Counted from the stretch's first letter, positions 23,501-39,800 are shown. The stretch: DNA of 64,000 nt from Ciona savignyi (GCA_000149265.1 CH003145.1:471333-535332), one strand, 5' to 3'. A program made the numbers and translations. Notes: a model not told the origin generated them from the letters alone.

Positions 23501-26500
23501 GTGCAGTGCACAAATTACTTGTTATAAATCCAAATTTAAATGGCCTATAGAGACATCAACCTACCAGTCAAATCTTCTGTCCCATCACTCTCCTCTGGCC
23601 ATGGTTTTCCATCTTGTCTCCGCACTGAGATCGCAAGTGACCCTTCATGACGACGCATCTGTAATTTTATGTACTTAAAATGTCTGGTACATAAACGGAC
23701 TAAAAATGCATGCTGTATTTAAAACAAGTATTTTAACTTACTGTATCCGGTGAAAATGTAAATGGGATATCCAAAGATTGTCTTGGTTCAAGTTGAATGT
23801 TGCTTGTGTGTTTAAGGAGCAGGCAGAAGACTGATTCCACAGTTATGCTGTTTCTGTTAGAAAATTTGGATTAATAAGAACAAAAAATAAGTGGTTTGTT
23901 ACTTTATGTATTTAGAATTTTTGAAAAACTCTAATAATTATAAAAATTGAAAATTAGTAAAAGCCGATTTGAAAATTAGTAAAAACCGACCTATATATTT
24001 TATTTATTTATATTTTTTATTATATCTTTAACCATCTAAGAGTTATGATTATTAATCATTATAACGGTTGTTTAAAATTCATGTCCCTTGCAGCTCAAAT
24101 TAAAATTAAATTTAAATTTTATTTAGGTATGGAATAACATAATAATTGCTCGTAATCTTGTCATGAGGAAATGCACAGAATCCATTTAATTATATATTTA
24201 AAGTGGACCAAGATTTATCTTGGAATTTTACTTGATACAATAAAAACATTGATTTACAGGGTAATGCAAACGCACTTACAGTTCTCTTAAACAACACTTA
24301 ACCAATTTGGGGCATTATTAAATACTACCTAAACTATCATAACAAACTACTTTGCTACCTCAGTACTGAATTTGAGATGCCATTCATGGCCTGCTCATGA
24401 TCCGTTATTGAGACGTCGACTAACACGGTGACATCGGTGGGGTTACGGTAAGGTAAGATAAGAGAGGTGCTTGACCCCACTCCTGCACTCACACTTAGGG
24501 GTTCCATGAGTGATGGGGCTAACCCACGCCCTGATACAAGGTATGCTGCTTCACCTAGCTGCTTGCTACGTAGAATTACTGGGAAAAATTAAGATAATCA
24601 ATTAGTGAAAATTTGTTGTCTAAGCATACACAAATTACAAAGCCCGAAGTTTGTTCAACATATAAATACTTACTGTTACTGTAAATGATTAAATGAAAAA
24701 AATTTAAACGTAAAATATTAGTATTTTGCGAAACATTAATAAATTTATAAAACTACCAAAAATTTTTTGGGAATCTTGGAACATGCAGTACTAACTCTTT
24801 ATTTTCTAATAAACGAAAATTTATCACCATAATTTATTTATAAATATTGATAAACGAACATGGTCATTTTTTATATTTTAAAGTACAACCTGTGGTTTGG
24901 TGGTTGTGAGCTCCAAGCGATGTTGGCATGAACTGAATCGGGATATCCAGGGAGGATCGGGGAGGAACGCAGAAGTAGGGATGTTGCTGGAGATCAATCG
25001 ATGAGGAGGGAAGATCGAGCGAGAAGTTGGTGTCATTGGTGAGGGTGGCAGACACCTCCATGGGGTCATCCGTGGGGTTGATCATCGGGATTAGTTGACG
25101 GCACCAACGACCTAAGGGTGATGTTGCACTGTTGATTTTGTAGAATTAATTTTCGGTCATTGCAGTAAGGAGATTTGTTAGTACACCACATCTCCACATT
25201 TGGGTTGATGTAACTACTGCTGTGTGTTCATTGTTTGACCAATTTAACCTCAGTGGGTTAAACAACCCTTGTGTCCAGAAGGCCCATAAACCCAGTCACA
25301 CCGAACACTGTGTCACAGCGGAGATTAAAATTACATGTCTGCCAATACCACTATGCTTAAACCTCCATTAGGCAGACAAATAACAATGTAAAATAAACAA
25401 TGGTAAAATTACCAATTTGGCAATCCATAATCGGCATGTGTGTTGGCGGGGGTGGCGTGCAAATAAGAACCAATTTATACCAGAACTCTCCGGTTTGCTG
25501 ACTGTAGAAGAAAACAGAACCAGTGGAATTGCCAACCACACACGGTGAATATTGCAATCTATATGTGGCCGGTATATTAGGGTGTAGCAATAGTTGGCTG
25601 TCTCCTTCCAATGCATTGCCTTTTACTTTGATCTGGGTAAATAAAGAATGCCAATTATATATGTATCCATGTCAAGAGGTAGTGATGTCAACTGATAGGA
25701 AAAGGCAAAAACTGGTTGTTTGGTCGGAGGTAAATAGGTTCTTTTAAAATATGAGGATGTATTATCGCTGTGTAATTTATGTATGCAGATTTCTTTCACT
25801 TTAGGGGAGCAACAGTAACACCCCTAACTTTATAATTATGATTACATGAAAAATCAATTTCAGCAAAAACAGACATCCTTAGCTTCACTTTTTTAGTGAA
25901 ATCAATTTTCAAATAATTTTATATAAATGCATTTATGAAAACGCATATAAGATAAATATACATGTATATAAGATAACATGATTGTTAATGTATATAAGAT
26001 AACATGATTTATAAAAGGCAGCTCTTCACTTACATCAAAGTTAATTATTTCACCGGATGGATTGCAAACGGGTATTTCGTGGTACGCCGATTGTTGGACG
26101 GGACATTCGATTTCAATGATCGACATCGGGTCGGACGGTTCAGCTTCTATTTCAAGTGAATACCACACTCTGGGGTGGAAACGGTGAATCAACTTTGGTA
26201 ATTAAGATATGATAATAGTCCGGATGCTTATGGGTTGAAGATGCAGGTCATAGTCATTTAGGGTATTGGTTCAATCTTTGCCATTAGCACTTTCGGTACA
26301 GTTGTGTTCTTAAACAGACGTTACACATACCAAATGAATTCCACTGGATTGCTCAAATACTAAAATGCAACACACTGCAGAAGCTCCAGCAAACCAACTG
26401 TGGGCATAGGGTAAGCTAATGACTACCCCCATTATACCAATTGTCAGTGTGCCATATACTCGGATAAAAAAAGTATCCTAGATTCAATTCTTTCTTAATA

Positions 26501-29500
26501 TCCATATTTAACCCCTTTTAAGTAAAAAAAGAGCCAATATGTTTTATTGCAAAGAACCATCTTCAGGTTATTACAGCTATTTTAATCTTTATTTGCAATC
26601 AACATTTACAAAAAAAATAACATACCTGTAACTTTGCATGTTGTCCAAAGATTTCTGTGGTTTAAGATATGCAGGAGTTGTTGACTCAACACTTCCGTCC
26701 TCTTTATCCGAGTCGCTGTCATCTCTGCTAAGTATTCGCGATTTTTCCGCATCCTCTACCACAAATGCAAGCACTCCTTTGGTCACGCCTTGTTGCCAAG
26801 GTGATAATGTAAAATTGTAGTCTGTATGGTGGCCCTGGAATTTTATGTGCTTGATGAAAAATTTACAGAATTTAAGATTAAGTTGAATCTTTTAAATAAA
26901 AGTTGATCAACAAGTTTTCTATTTTGCTTTTAATGAAATGTAGATTTTTAAATTTTAGAGCTTGTGTTCACAATCGATTTTTGACTTGTCAGACGAAAAA
27001 AGGTATAATAAATAGTAAATATACCATTACAATAAAAAAATATTGTTATACAAAAATATTGATACATAATTTGTTATACCAGTACACATGCATCACAATC
27101 AAACCTTCAAGACTGTAACCGCGGTCACACCGTCCAAATAAGGAATATCAGTGACCACTTTATATGTGAGCTTGTGTGGGGCGAAGTTGGGGACGGTTAC
27201 GGTGTATTTGAAATCTTCGCGACACTTGCAATTAAGTTTGATATGTTCAAGAGCAAGGGGGCTTCCCCCAACCCCACGCAAGTTAAACAAATGCTCTGTG
27301 CCATCCGACCTGCAGTTAGTAACATGAAGTTAAAAACTAAAAAAACAAACAGAAAAGCCTTTACTAGTCTGGGGGCACATGGTAATCTCATGATAATACA
27401 CAAGTTTTACCACCACTGCAATGTTTATTCTACTCATAAAAGACAAAAATTCTTTAAAAAGATATTATTCACTGACTTGTTTTTAATGGTGAGCTTGCCA
27501 GCTATACAGCATTCACAATGTGGTTTGAACATGAGTGGGTAGTACGTCGTTTGACCAGCTTTGGCTGTCATGAAACTTGGTCCGTGAAATCCTTTCCCGT
27601 CTATGATACATTCCAACTCCCAGTCATGGTTAGATGCATTTTGCTGGAATTTTGAAGTAATAATGTTTTGGATAACGGCAGTCAAAAATGTAAACTAATA
27701 TTTTAAATTAGTTACTAATTAAGTCCAAAGTTATTGATAATATCTAAAATTAGTGCTTAGCTTAAATACACCATAAAACCATTATTCTCACAATTGGAAT
27801 GCTTTGGGTTACGCTCTGATGGGCCGGGGTGTGAAAATCAAAGCGAGCAGTTGTACCAGCGGGGTTCACCGTGCACTCCACCCTGTGTAACCGCACATCC
27901 CCAGCAGACTTCAACACAATGTCACATGGGTAATGACCAGGTCCTTTTGGTGAAAATCTAACTTCCAATGGAATGGTTCCATCATTCTGTGATGAGATAC
28001 AAAGTTTAAATTTACTAAAACTTCTAAGTTCCTAAAGATCGGACCTTTTTGTGTTTAAGCAGTAAGTAAATTTTTATCATACAACATTGCATTAGCAAAA
28101 TCATTACAAAATATAAATATTTATAGATTAGAAAAATAAAGTGTTGCTATTACAGAGGCAATTGTTAGAATACTAAATCTTTATGTTTAGGACAACAAGC
28201 ATACCTGTCTATCGTTTGGACCCGCATTTATAGATTTCATTTCCGACGCTGGTGGAGGTCCAAATGTCATCGGTGATGGGATGACAACTGATGAGGGGAC
28301 CTGGAACCACTCCGACGACGCTTCAACCACAAAACTGGTGCCGCGGGGTCTGGGAGGGGCAGAGGCGGGGTGGAGAATGGATGAGTCACCCATGTTGTTA
28401 TACTGCTCGTTATCCACAAGCCCCATAGCTGCTACAGCGGCAGAAACGCTGCCACTATCCAGTGTTCCTGGAGGGAAAATTTTTTTAAAATAATTTTAAT
28501 ATCTTTGGCGTATTTTGATTAAGGCTTTATGGAAGCAAGGTCAAATAACAGTTACAGACATTTAAAGGCGCATTCCAGGGTCAGTCACAATATTATGCAA
28601 TGATAACTGCTTGCTGGTTGGTTGTATCACATACAAAACACTGCAATAACTCCGGTGCAATAAAACAATTCTTACCTGTCAATATCCTTCTCTCTTGTTC
28701 TCTTTTGGACATTCGTTGTTTTGCTGCCAATCTCAGCGCTTTCTCTTTGGCTTCATTTGTGACAGGAACCATCAGGTTTTCTTGCAAAGTCGAGTTGTTC
28801 TCACATTTCCAATAAATCACTCGGTCATCGCCACCGAATAATCCCTTGCCTAGGAAAAAAAAAAGAATTAGATAAATGTCAAAGCAAAAAAAGAGAAACG
28901 ATAAACCACTTTCTCATCAGGGACCATTCATATAAAGTAATTGTGTAGCTTATAAAAATAGATCCAACCCCACCTCTCTCTGCAGCTGCGGCGCTGGAGA
29001 TTCGAACCGAATGTTGAGAAGCAGAGTTGAATGGAACAGATGATGGAAGGGGAAGGGCGGAGTTGGCTTCCACTGCGTACAGGAACTCACCCACCTTCTC
29101 ATCAACAAACAGCACAGAGCAATATTTTCGACCTAGATTGAATGGGAGAAAATCCACCTGTGGAAAGTGGATAACATTATCATCTTCAGGCCAACATGAA
29201 GACCATACAATGTTGTATTTTGATTGTTATCTACCTGCAGCAACTTTGATCTACCGGCCTCAATTGATATATGGGTATTGTGGCAGAAGAATGCAGTCAA
29301 TTGTGATGTCATAGTGGGTCCAGGTGCAACACTTTTTCGGGTAATATCATCTGGGACGGGTCGATCTTCCGGGGGGGGACTCGGTGGTGGGGAGTGGTCT
29401 TTCGACTGACCATGGTCAGTGCGGGATTTCACCTGGTCATTGTAACTTTTCATGACCATATGTGTCATTATTCAAGATAAGTATGAACCTTTAATGATTG

Positions 29501-30804
29501 TTCCAATGTCATGGCTTGCTGTTTGTGCAACAAGAACTGAGTTATTGTTGACTTAGTCTGGTATGGGAATCAGTCCCAAGGAGTATCTAACAAACTATAT
29601 ACAACAAAATTAACATCCCCACATATTTTCAATAATTTCAACTAAAAAGTAATTCCAAAAACTTGAGTTGGACTATACAGGTAACTGGAAATAAACTAAA
29701 AAGGAATAAAATATTGCAGTAAATATCATATTTTAAGTTTGTTTGTAACGCATTTAATGTACCGATTTAATCCTTGATGACAAAGTTTTCTTTGCACTCT
29801 TCATCACACCACCATGTCGTTGTCCAATATCTAGTGGTGATGGAGGTCCATTACTAGATTCAACCAGAACTATCCGGAACTTCCCAGATTTTTTAAATGG
29901 GTTAGTTACCTGGAATTAACATAAAATTATTTAGGTGTCAATAAAGCTCAGGTTGATGTATATATAAGCTACCAGTACAAAATATTGTAAACAAGTACAT
30001 AGAGGGTTTAAACCACAACTTTTTTCCGGGTTATTTTGCAGAATAAAAACTTCTAGAGTAATCCTTTCCCTCCAAAAAAACCCTATTTTCTACTACATAC
30101 CATGATGTCTATCTTCCTGAGCTCATAGCAAGGGGCTTCCCCTTTCACGACAGTCATAGGATGGATATCATCAACAGCAGTCCTCATGTTAAACACCAGA
30201 GTGGTACCAATGGTGGCGATGAGGCGAGGTTTCGAGTCGGATTCTCTTCGTCCCACCAGCACAAGGACGGCCTCGGCAGGGCGGATCAATCGACTCGTGA
30301 ACGTCACATCCAAATTTATGTCACCCCTGGTGGGTAAAAAAATTAGGCTACGCACATATAACTTGTGACACCACTAGATTTAGCAAAGCATATAACAGCA
30401 ATAGTAAGGAGAAATGTTGGTGTTTTAGTAACATACAATGAATTTAAAAAAAAAACTTTTAATAACAGTTAATGCAGTTTTATCTATTTCCTAAAAATAG
30501 AAGAATTCCAATAGTTTTGGCAACCTAATTTTCCTGATGGTACCTTTGAACAAGGTGAGCTTTCTGATGGTTATTACCAGACATTTGCTTGGTTCGCCTT
30601 TGCCATTTTTATATTGGACTGTATTGGAATATATGACTAACATTATCCCCACACATCAGGTGATAAGGAATACGAACATACAATATCATACCTTGGTGCA
30701 ACATGGACTTCATTGCCACCGGGGAGATCAAAATCGTCCTTGTCTCGTCCGAATATTGATGCGACATAAGTAAGGTGTCGAGAACTTGGGTTAGTGAGTC
30801 GTAC
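20567..30804 (-). other. CFAP47: CFAP47 exons 41-63: C-terminal Ig/ASH-like region
   Basis: Exons: 30692-30804, 30101-30326, 29763-29909, 29235-29432, 28974-29157, 28676-28849, 28205-28467, 27792-27986, 27477-27643, 27105-27309, 26626-26834, 26034-26169, 25413-25632, 24890-25111, 24359-24578, 23742-23853, 23565-23658, 23292-23426, 22703-22870, 21850-22021, 21481-21642, 21029-21197, 20567-20791. Exon 44 holds a proline-rich linker (PPPSPPPEDRPVPDD), and exons 46-47 a charged helix then a Pro/Ser-rich linker. Beta-sandwich segments with the FTPNMYG-type closing strand continue to the end. The exon 54 acceptor at 25112 was chosen over one further upstream because only it keeps phase. Confidence 0.9.
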
Positions 30805-33800
30805 CTAAGTTGTAGAGACAGAAGTTTATGTTTGTTTTAAAGTAAAACTATAATGAAAAGGTATCAAGGACCATGTACCTTAAATAAATGGCTACTTAAA
30901 AAATCCAATTTTAAATTAAACATAGGTTATACCGATTCACATAGTAAAATTTATCATTTATATTAGTATTAATATACAATCTATACATAATGCAGAAATA
31001 ACTACTAAGAATGCACAAAAGTGCAGTTGAATGTTCATTGAGTATCCTTGATTTTTCATCACAGATAACCCAAAAAGTAAAAGTAAAACACCCACTCCAT
31101 TTTGGTGTGGTAGGTATTTGAAGGTGTTGTAGTAAATTGTAGACAAAAAAGTGACCCTATTACTGTACATCACCATAACTATACCAACTTACTTGTCTTC
31201 GAACAACAGAGTGAAGCCCGCCAACAAATTCAACATTTGATTTCGGTGAGTACTGCGGGAGGTTTTGATACAGGAAGATGCACAGCTGAAAAAAAATTTT
31301 TTTTTTTCGTTTTTAGTGGGTTTAGACCTGTTTGAATTCCTCAAAAAGTTGATTGGTCATCATAGATACATCTTGTATATCCAAGGTGAGATCATAGTGA
31401 ATAAGTTTTTTTGTGTGTTATGGTCTACCTCTTATCATTTTGATTTTCTATTTTAAGTGAATTTATCACTTTATTTAGATATATAATACTTGATGCTTCC
31501 AACCAAATCAACACAATAAGCGATCACCTACCATTAAGAGAGATATGGGGTTCGGATCAGTTATATCAGTGGCTTGTATGTCATAATCTATTCCTGCACT
31601 TCTCAGTGACCTCACAAGGATCAATGTGTTATGCAGACATTGCTCAGGACTTGCAGGGGAGGTGTACATCTCAACGAAGTGATTTGCTATCTGAAAATAA
31701 AAGGCAAAACTAAACTTTAGTTTTAATACCAACATCTTGTTAGAAGAAAATTAAAAAGTTTTCAAAAGGCAGAAATTAATAATTTACACATGTTACTTGC
31801 TATGCTACGCATCAATGTATATTATTAACCAACACACCAGCCATGGACAGTACGCAGACACCACCGATGCCAGGACCAAACCATCCAGTAAATCATAATC
31901 GAAGTTCACCACCCATCTTGAAGGAGGTTTTCCACCTTTACTATGTTCGTGATTAAGCGTGTCACGATTTTCCCACACTAGGTGTCGCTGTATCTCAAAA
32001 TGGTGGTTCAACCAAGCCAGTACAATCCGTTCTCCGGTGCTGCAGATAAAATTATGTGGTTCCTCATACAAATCCAATTTGCTTTTGCATATACCGATAC
32101 TTTGTTTGGTTACTATACGAATGAGAGAGATAACTGCTTTTACTATAAATGCAGTTGTGTATGTCTATTACAACCATCACTAGTCTGATGATATTTGCAT
32201 GTTCCGGTATAGTAAAGGCTGTAATATTAAAGTTATATTAAACCGGTACCTATATAAGGGTTTTTTAGAATCACAACGCAAACATATATAAATTTTCATA
32301 GTAGGTATAGGTAAGACTCACACAGATATTATTTTTGGTTTTTAAATTTCTTTAACTCAACTCGTTTCAAACTTTAGGTGATGTATTGTTGTACCTTACC
32401 TGTAAACATTACTTGCTAATGGGTCTGGGTTAACGGCTGGAACTGGATTGTTTTTTTTCAGTTTTGAGCTGCTAGCACTGTGTGGTGTTATTCTTGATAA
32501 TACCAGAACCTGGATGTATTTACATTTACAGCAAGGAATACAGAATTAACCCTTTTTAATTGGAAAACTATTTCAAATTATTTACTAGAGGATATCTAAT
32601 ACTGATGTTTTTTTATGTAAAGTTAAATCTATCATGTCCACAGTACACTGTTTAAATATGGGTACAACTACTGTATATGATTCTTGTCAAACATAAAACA
32701 TAAGTAAATGTAAGATTGGAGCCTTAATATAAAATATTGTGTTACTAAATAATATTATAAATGGAGAATACTGCAGACATGACCAAGGAGAATATTTTTT
32801 TATATGTTGAAATAATGAAATTATCATAACTAAGGACAGGTTGCCTAAGATATTACAGGGTGTTGTATGCATGGCCATATAGCTGATTGACATGTTTATA
32901 TACCTTGAATAGCTGCAGCAGTAGATCAGTCCACGCTCGCTTCGAAACCGATTCGAACAATTCATCCTCGATGTGGATGTTTGATGCGAGAGTGATCTTC
33001 TCATTCAATGTCTCCACCCCCTCTGATACGACTGCAGTTGTCCGCCCATTAGACTTCTCTCCCTTTTTCGCATCCCATTCGCGGGTCTTTACCCACCTCC
33101 GGTAATCACGGGGAGTAAGGAGGAATTCGGGGCGGATCGCTGCAACAGATGCCCCTTGACCCCTGGGTAAGGTTTTGATATTTCGGTGAGTAAGTGTAAG
33201 TACTACGTTAAATAATGGTGAATACACTGATTTATTTTAATTATCCAAAACTCTGGGATTGGGTAGTGATGTATATATCAAGTTGTAATATATGTAAAAT
33301 TGTTACTTAATAAAATATAGTAAACATTTTGAGGTTTAATCTTTTCAGCTGCAGAAATCTACCCATTTATACATTGACCACTTAACCAGTTTAAAAGCTT
33401 GTGTACATAATAAGGTAAAAAATAAATAAAAAAAGTAAAATGACGTGCTGGAATAATGGTGAATATGAACTGTCCCACCTGAGAAAAGTGAGCAGAGTTG
33501 AATGCTGCCAGTGAAGTTGGAGGATTCGTTCGGTTGGATCTCGTGGGAGAGGTTGGTTAATTGGGATTCCAGGGACCATTCTGGGTAATTATTTTTATTA
33601 AGATTCGATGAATTGACCATGTGTAGACTACTGCTGCTCCACAGTCTTTGTTGTAAAAAATCATAAAAGATTTGATTGAATTATATCCCAATGAAAATTA
33701 AAATAATGGGCTTTTAACACTGCCTTACAGTTGCTACATTTAATATTGAATCAAATAAACCAAAAACTTTGATTAAACCAACTTGTTTTTTTCTGATACA

Positions 33801-36800
33801 GATTCAGGCATCACTCTTGTTTAAATTAATAGCACATACCATTAGTACCAGTACATAGTTGATTTTAAACCTTTTGACAATTTTTTTATTCAGCATGCAT
33901 TATATTCTAAACAAATACCCGACACTAGCCTACATTCCTAGTCGCAGTTTGTAATAGTCGACTCATTATTATCTTCTTCAAGAAGTCAACCTACCTTCCA
34001 CACAAATGTTGTAGCATATCATAGACTGTTTTAACATCTTTCTTCAAGCTGGTGTCCCAGCCCCCATGGTGGGGTCGACTTTTCTTCGGACTATCGGCGG
34101 TCACCGGCGGTCCACACCGAGCTGCTAGTTCGTCGTCATCATATGGGATTCTCGTCACAAGGCTACCATTTGAAATAGTATGTATATAAAATTTCATAAT
34201 CTCAACAATATTCTAATTTAATTCAAAGTGATTTTTTAAAACCACCAGGATCTTAATGCCATGTCTATCCACCCAGGGCACACTAATGATTATCTATGTT
34301 CGTAATTCTCTTGTTGTATCATCCATCGAGATATACATATTCTCTCATCAACATGATAAAAAACATTTACCATCTAAGAGACTGAGGCACTGTGATTGGG
34401 AAAGGGCCACCGGGCCACCCGTGCGATGAGAACCATCGTTGTGCTGCCATCAACACTTCATGGTGGAAATGAGCTTCTAGTGATGTTTCAAAGGGAAAAA
34501 CTGCTGAGCCTAGGGACCTGGACATAAGCTCTCGTTGAGCTGCCCCATTTTCCACAGTTTTCATGTTTTCTGCAAGGCCCTGTGCATGGAAAGTGAATTA
34601 AAATGTTGGTAATTTTGTAAGTATATTGTTGATATAGAATAGAATACTCAAGATAGGAAAGGCTTGGAAATTTATAAGCTATTATACCTTTTATAAGATA
34701 GGGAGTGGAGGAGTCGAGAAAATGACACTTGTCAATAGTCAAAATAAGCGACTGTATATAAAATGTACTCACTATTTATATTTAATCACCATTACATGTA
34801 GAATACAAACAAATTTCTATCAGTAACACAGGCACTTTTGATCATTCTATTACAAAAATGTATGTTTTTTACGTCAAATGCTTGAAAGGCATGTTATGTT
34901 ACTCTCATATGTACCAAAAGCAGTTATCGATTCGCATTGAAACTTTAAAAATTGTTAAATATACATGATTTTAGCTTCTTTTGAGCATCGTGCTTGACAA
35001 AAAGTTTCAATCCAGATCATATTTGGTAAAATGTTAGCCCAGTAAAAAATGCGTAAAAATGTGTTATTCTTCCTACTTTGTTAAGTGAAGCAACATCATG
35101 GGTGGCATTCTTAGCCAAGTGAACTCTGTGGCGTGATGCCCCGGTTGTATCGCTGTTCGCTGGAAGTGCCGGTTGTGCCCCGTCCCTCGAACTCTGTACG
35201 AACTCGGATTCTATAAAAAGGAACATTTCAACAATTCGATTTTAATATTTGAAATCTTTTCTAAATAATTCTATGTGCACTGATATTAAAGAAGAATCAT
35301 GCCCACATCCAACTTGACAGAGCAATTGCAATGCTTAAAAAAAATTATGTTTTTACTACAACTTTAACTACATAATTTCCTTAATGCTTCTCGTCCTTCC
35401 ACAATTCAATTTTGTCACATATGACTAACAGAGTTTGTAAATTAAAATAACAATCCACAGGAAAGTTTTAATTTCTAAAATTTAAAAAACTAATCGTTTC
35501 CACTTCGTCTTCTTTCTAAATCTATTCTACAGCTGACACTAAACTGATTATTAAGTCTCACTGAGATATATAATGCTAATATAATGATGGACCAGTTTCC
35601 TGATGGTAGTTGTATGAAACGACTGTTGTTTCCAACTTCAAGAAAGTATTCACTTCTATTAAACTTTAAATTAATGATGTAATAAAAGCATCTTATGCAA
35701 CTAATACCGCAAGATCTGTTCTATTAGCCATGCTCTCTACACCTTAACACCGACTACAAACAAGCGTCACGTCCACTCTCTATCTCATCGCTGTTCTAAC
35801 CTGTCACTGAATCTGTACTGACCTCTACACCTTGAGCACAAACCACACTCTGATTTAAAGGTGATGGAATCAGGGGTGGTGTTGGTGGATAGACAGGAGG
35901 AAAAGTAGTATGAGGTGCTGATTGTTGTCAGCTCTGCGAAACGCTCGGGAATACGGTAAAGTAGGGTTTAAGCGGATAAAACACTAAATGAAAAATAAAA
36001 TTAAAAAATAACAAACTATATTCTTCAAACATTATGTTGAAAAAATGCATTAAAATAAAATATTATTGATTGACCAATATTACTTTTGGAGATTAATAAC
36101 TTTCTAGTAAATTAAATTCTTAAATATTTAAAAAAATTTTACAAACCTGAAGGAGAATTTGTTGACTCATCAAATGATGATGATGCAGTTCCAAAGTGAG
36201 AGCTTGTGGCGCTTGTGCTCCCACGTGTGGAAGGACGGTGGGGAGAAATACACGGCAGTAAAACCGCCTCACCAATACTCACTGGAAATTGAAAGTTGAT
36301 CACAAATATTTTGTCTGTACATATGTATTAAATACAGTTTTGTAAATTTGTAATAATATTAAAATTAATTTTCAAATTTATAATATGAGATTTCTAAAAA
36401 CAAAATGAACAAATTTCTTTTAATATTATGTAGCAATGGTGCTGTACCAGAGTTGGCATCGAGTGCTTGACCTCTAAGTGCTTTGTCCTGCTCACAGACA
36501 ATCTGGTGGTCAGTTCTATGGGCTGCTAGGAAGGGGTACACAGTGAGTATGCAGTTGTCTGCGGTTGCTGTGACAGGGATGCTGAATCTGAACGATAATA
36601 TATATTAAAGTGGATTGGTAATCTACATTCCCACATGTAATAGAAGATGCATGGATTGATTAATCTATAGATGGTGTCAGACACCTAAATTAATACACAT
36701 GGTCATGTTGCCTACCAAAGATGACAAATAAATTTATAATTGGACCTCCAGCAAACCAGGCTTAAAAAAGAAAAAACTTGGGCATATAGGGTGGTGGTAT

Positions 36801-39800
36801 ACATGGAATCAGGAATCCCATGTATTAGTTTTTTGGTTCGTAATTACGTAATCAAGTTTTTTATAGTTCAGACACAAAGATACAAAATATATAAAAGGAT
36901 CTGAAAATCAATTCCTAAGCATTATGTGACAACGTGTAACAAGAAAAGTCATTTAACAATTCACCTTCTTCCAGCTTCATCAGTGAGTGTGAGGTCTACA
37001 GTAACGGACACCGGTTTTTCGGAACTAAATGTTAGAACACATGGGATCAGGGTCGTAACTTTGTCATCTGCATAGAAAAGCTTTTTTAAAGTTTTTTACA
37101 GCTTATAACAATAAATAATAAAAAAAAGAACAAATACGAAGATCAGTTTGCTTCAAAAAAGCCACAAATTACCGCTGGATTGCACTTTAGTAGAAGCCGG
37201 TATGATGGGCCCATTGGGAAACTCGAGTGCAAAACATGAAATGTTTGTTCCGTCATCTGCTTCTACATCCGGTACGTCGACCTTCAGTTTGTTTGGTCTG
37301 TATGGAGTTAGTTTTGAACTCTTGGTCTTTATTGTATTTATCGTTTATATAGAAGTAGCCATGTTTGTACATGGAAGTAGCATGAGATTTTCAATAAAAT
37401 CATTACAGTTAATACAGTAAATAAACACGTTAAATTCCAGATAATCATTTCCTTATAATAATAATAACAGTATCTATTTTTTGCTTGCTTTTAGCAATAT
37501 TTGTGGGCAAGGCAACGTTAGCAGTGAAATATGTAACATTTCTCCATTTTTACACATCTTTCTCTGTTTTCCAATTTTTTATCAAAGGTTGTGCTTCGTG
37601 TTTTGTGGAAACAAAAAATAACTTAAACTAATTCTGAACATATTACTTGCTCCATTAACATAGTGAAATGGCTAATATTTTATTGACAGTGTTACAAACA
37701 AAATATAACTGACACTTTTAGTGAAATAATAATTAAACCCCTGATTTGTTGCTGGACTATTATATTAACATTTCTAAATCGTACAAATCGCAGCCATCTT
37801 ACCGGTTATATCCCGAAGCGATGATGTTAAACTCGGCGTACACAGCAGTAGCGAGGGGGACGGGGGTGAGCACAAGTGCTAGTGGGTCAAACGTTATACT
37901 GGGGGCTTGTAGCAATGCATTCAACTGTATGTATCTGTGAAACAAATGGGAAAGAATTTTTAATAAAAATTTAAAATTTGTAATCGGTAATAAAATTTAT
38001 TGTGGGAAGGACTGGGGTCACAAGACAGATGCTTGGTACAATGTTTACCCTAACAATGGAAAACTTCATTGTTGATGACGTTGGTCCAGTGAATTGAAAT
38101 GGATCAATCAAAAATTGAATTTACAGTGAATATACAACACTTTCATAGCTTTGGCAACAGTAAGCACGAACTAATACAAAGTAATGAATTGACAACTTGG
38201 TGACACCAGCACTTCATCATATAATCTACATGGTAAAAAAGTGCTATAAGCCTTGCTACAAAATATCAACACTGCACCATTGCCCACCTATATGGCTTCG
38301 CTTTGTTTCCATTCAAAATAACGGGAATCTTGTAAACATAACTGCCCACATTCTTAGGGCAGAATATAACAGTGATGGTGGTGGACTGGTTGGGCTCAAT
38401 GCTTCCGTTCACCTTGTCTTGTGGGAACCATGCCCCTCCCGGCTTCACAAATCTGGGGAAATCCAAACAGTAAAACAGCAGCAAAAATATGCAGTTGAAA
38501 ATTTAATTGTAATTTTGTTATACCACACCCTTAAATAAACTAAACACATTTTAAAGTTTTCAAATATTATAAATTTTAAAAAGTCAACAACCAAACTTAC
38601 GAAAACGCACAGTCATCAAGGTAATTCTCCACTGATGACACATCAATATCCCAAGTAATCGCTGAGTCACTCTTATTGATAAGAGTGAGATGTTTGCGGT
38701 CTCCCCCAGCATTATCAGGAATGCTCATGTCCATGAATGATACTGGCAATGCAAAATCCAATCTGTGGAGATAAAATATACACATTACTGCTTTCTGATT
38801 TGTGGCCTTGTGTCATTTAGAACAATACATTAATGAACGGCTCATTTTAAAATGTTTATTTTGAAGTTAAAATAAAGTTTTATTTTTTCATTTGTTGAAT
38901 GGTATTTTTTTCCTTCTAAATTTTTTTTTAATTTTTCCAGTGACAAAATCTTAGATTATCAGGGTGCAACCAAATCAGAAACACATCTTTTCTATAACCA
39001 CAATAATTACTCACTGCATGCATATTCAATTATGTGTACAAGTGCATGTTATTCTAACATAATATTTTATTATTTTTACAGTTTATTTTAACTCACTTGG
39101 ATTTAATTAAACTCACTTGGAACCAGATAGCTGCAGGATGGGTCTCAGTGCGGTAGCCACTACCCTTCTTCGCGGGGTTGGAATGGTGATTTCTATGGGT
39201 CTCGGGGTAATTATGTGACGTTCTGATGGTACAGGGGTAGGTGGGAAAGTACTGGGGGTGGGGCTTGGAGCACCGGTTTGGTTGATTATAACAGGAAGGT
39301 TAAAATCGTAAGATGCAACCTGGTGGTAGATAATGTGAATTAAATTAAAAGAAAATAATGACGTGGTACATGATTGTCTCATTGATAAAATTGTATGAGA
39401 TTCAACAAAAAAACTTCACTGAACTTTGTTGAACATTTTAGTCTGTTTATTATTTTAGCCACAGCTTTTCAATGGCTATTTGAAACCAATTAATCAAAGC
39501 AATATCTGTTAAGATCCTTTTCTAGAAACTCAATCATTGTCGTACACAGTGTAGATAGTTAAAATCTATAACGGCCTTGGATTAAACTTAAAATACATCT
39601 AGTATACTCACAGTAGTTGGGTGGAAAGTTAGAACACATCCCAATGCTTGCAGCCCACCCAGCTGGACACAATAACGATTTGGTTGCATGAGGTCTTCTG
39701 CGTTGGGATCAACTAAAATGATGGGCAGGTTTCACTACACAATTGATACTAAAATGTAATTAATTTCCTTTAAAATCATTCCCATTTAAAAATAAGGAAT

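Noticed and set aside
33345..33620. Longer alternative frame over CFAP47 exon 35
   Set aside because: It would end in a phase incompatible with exon 36. The frame reading RDPTERILQLHWQ fits the CH region and joins on both sides.
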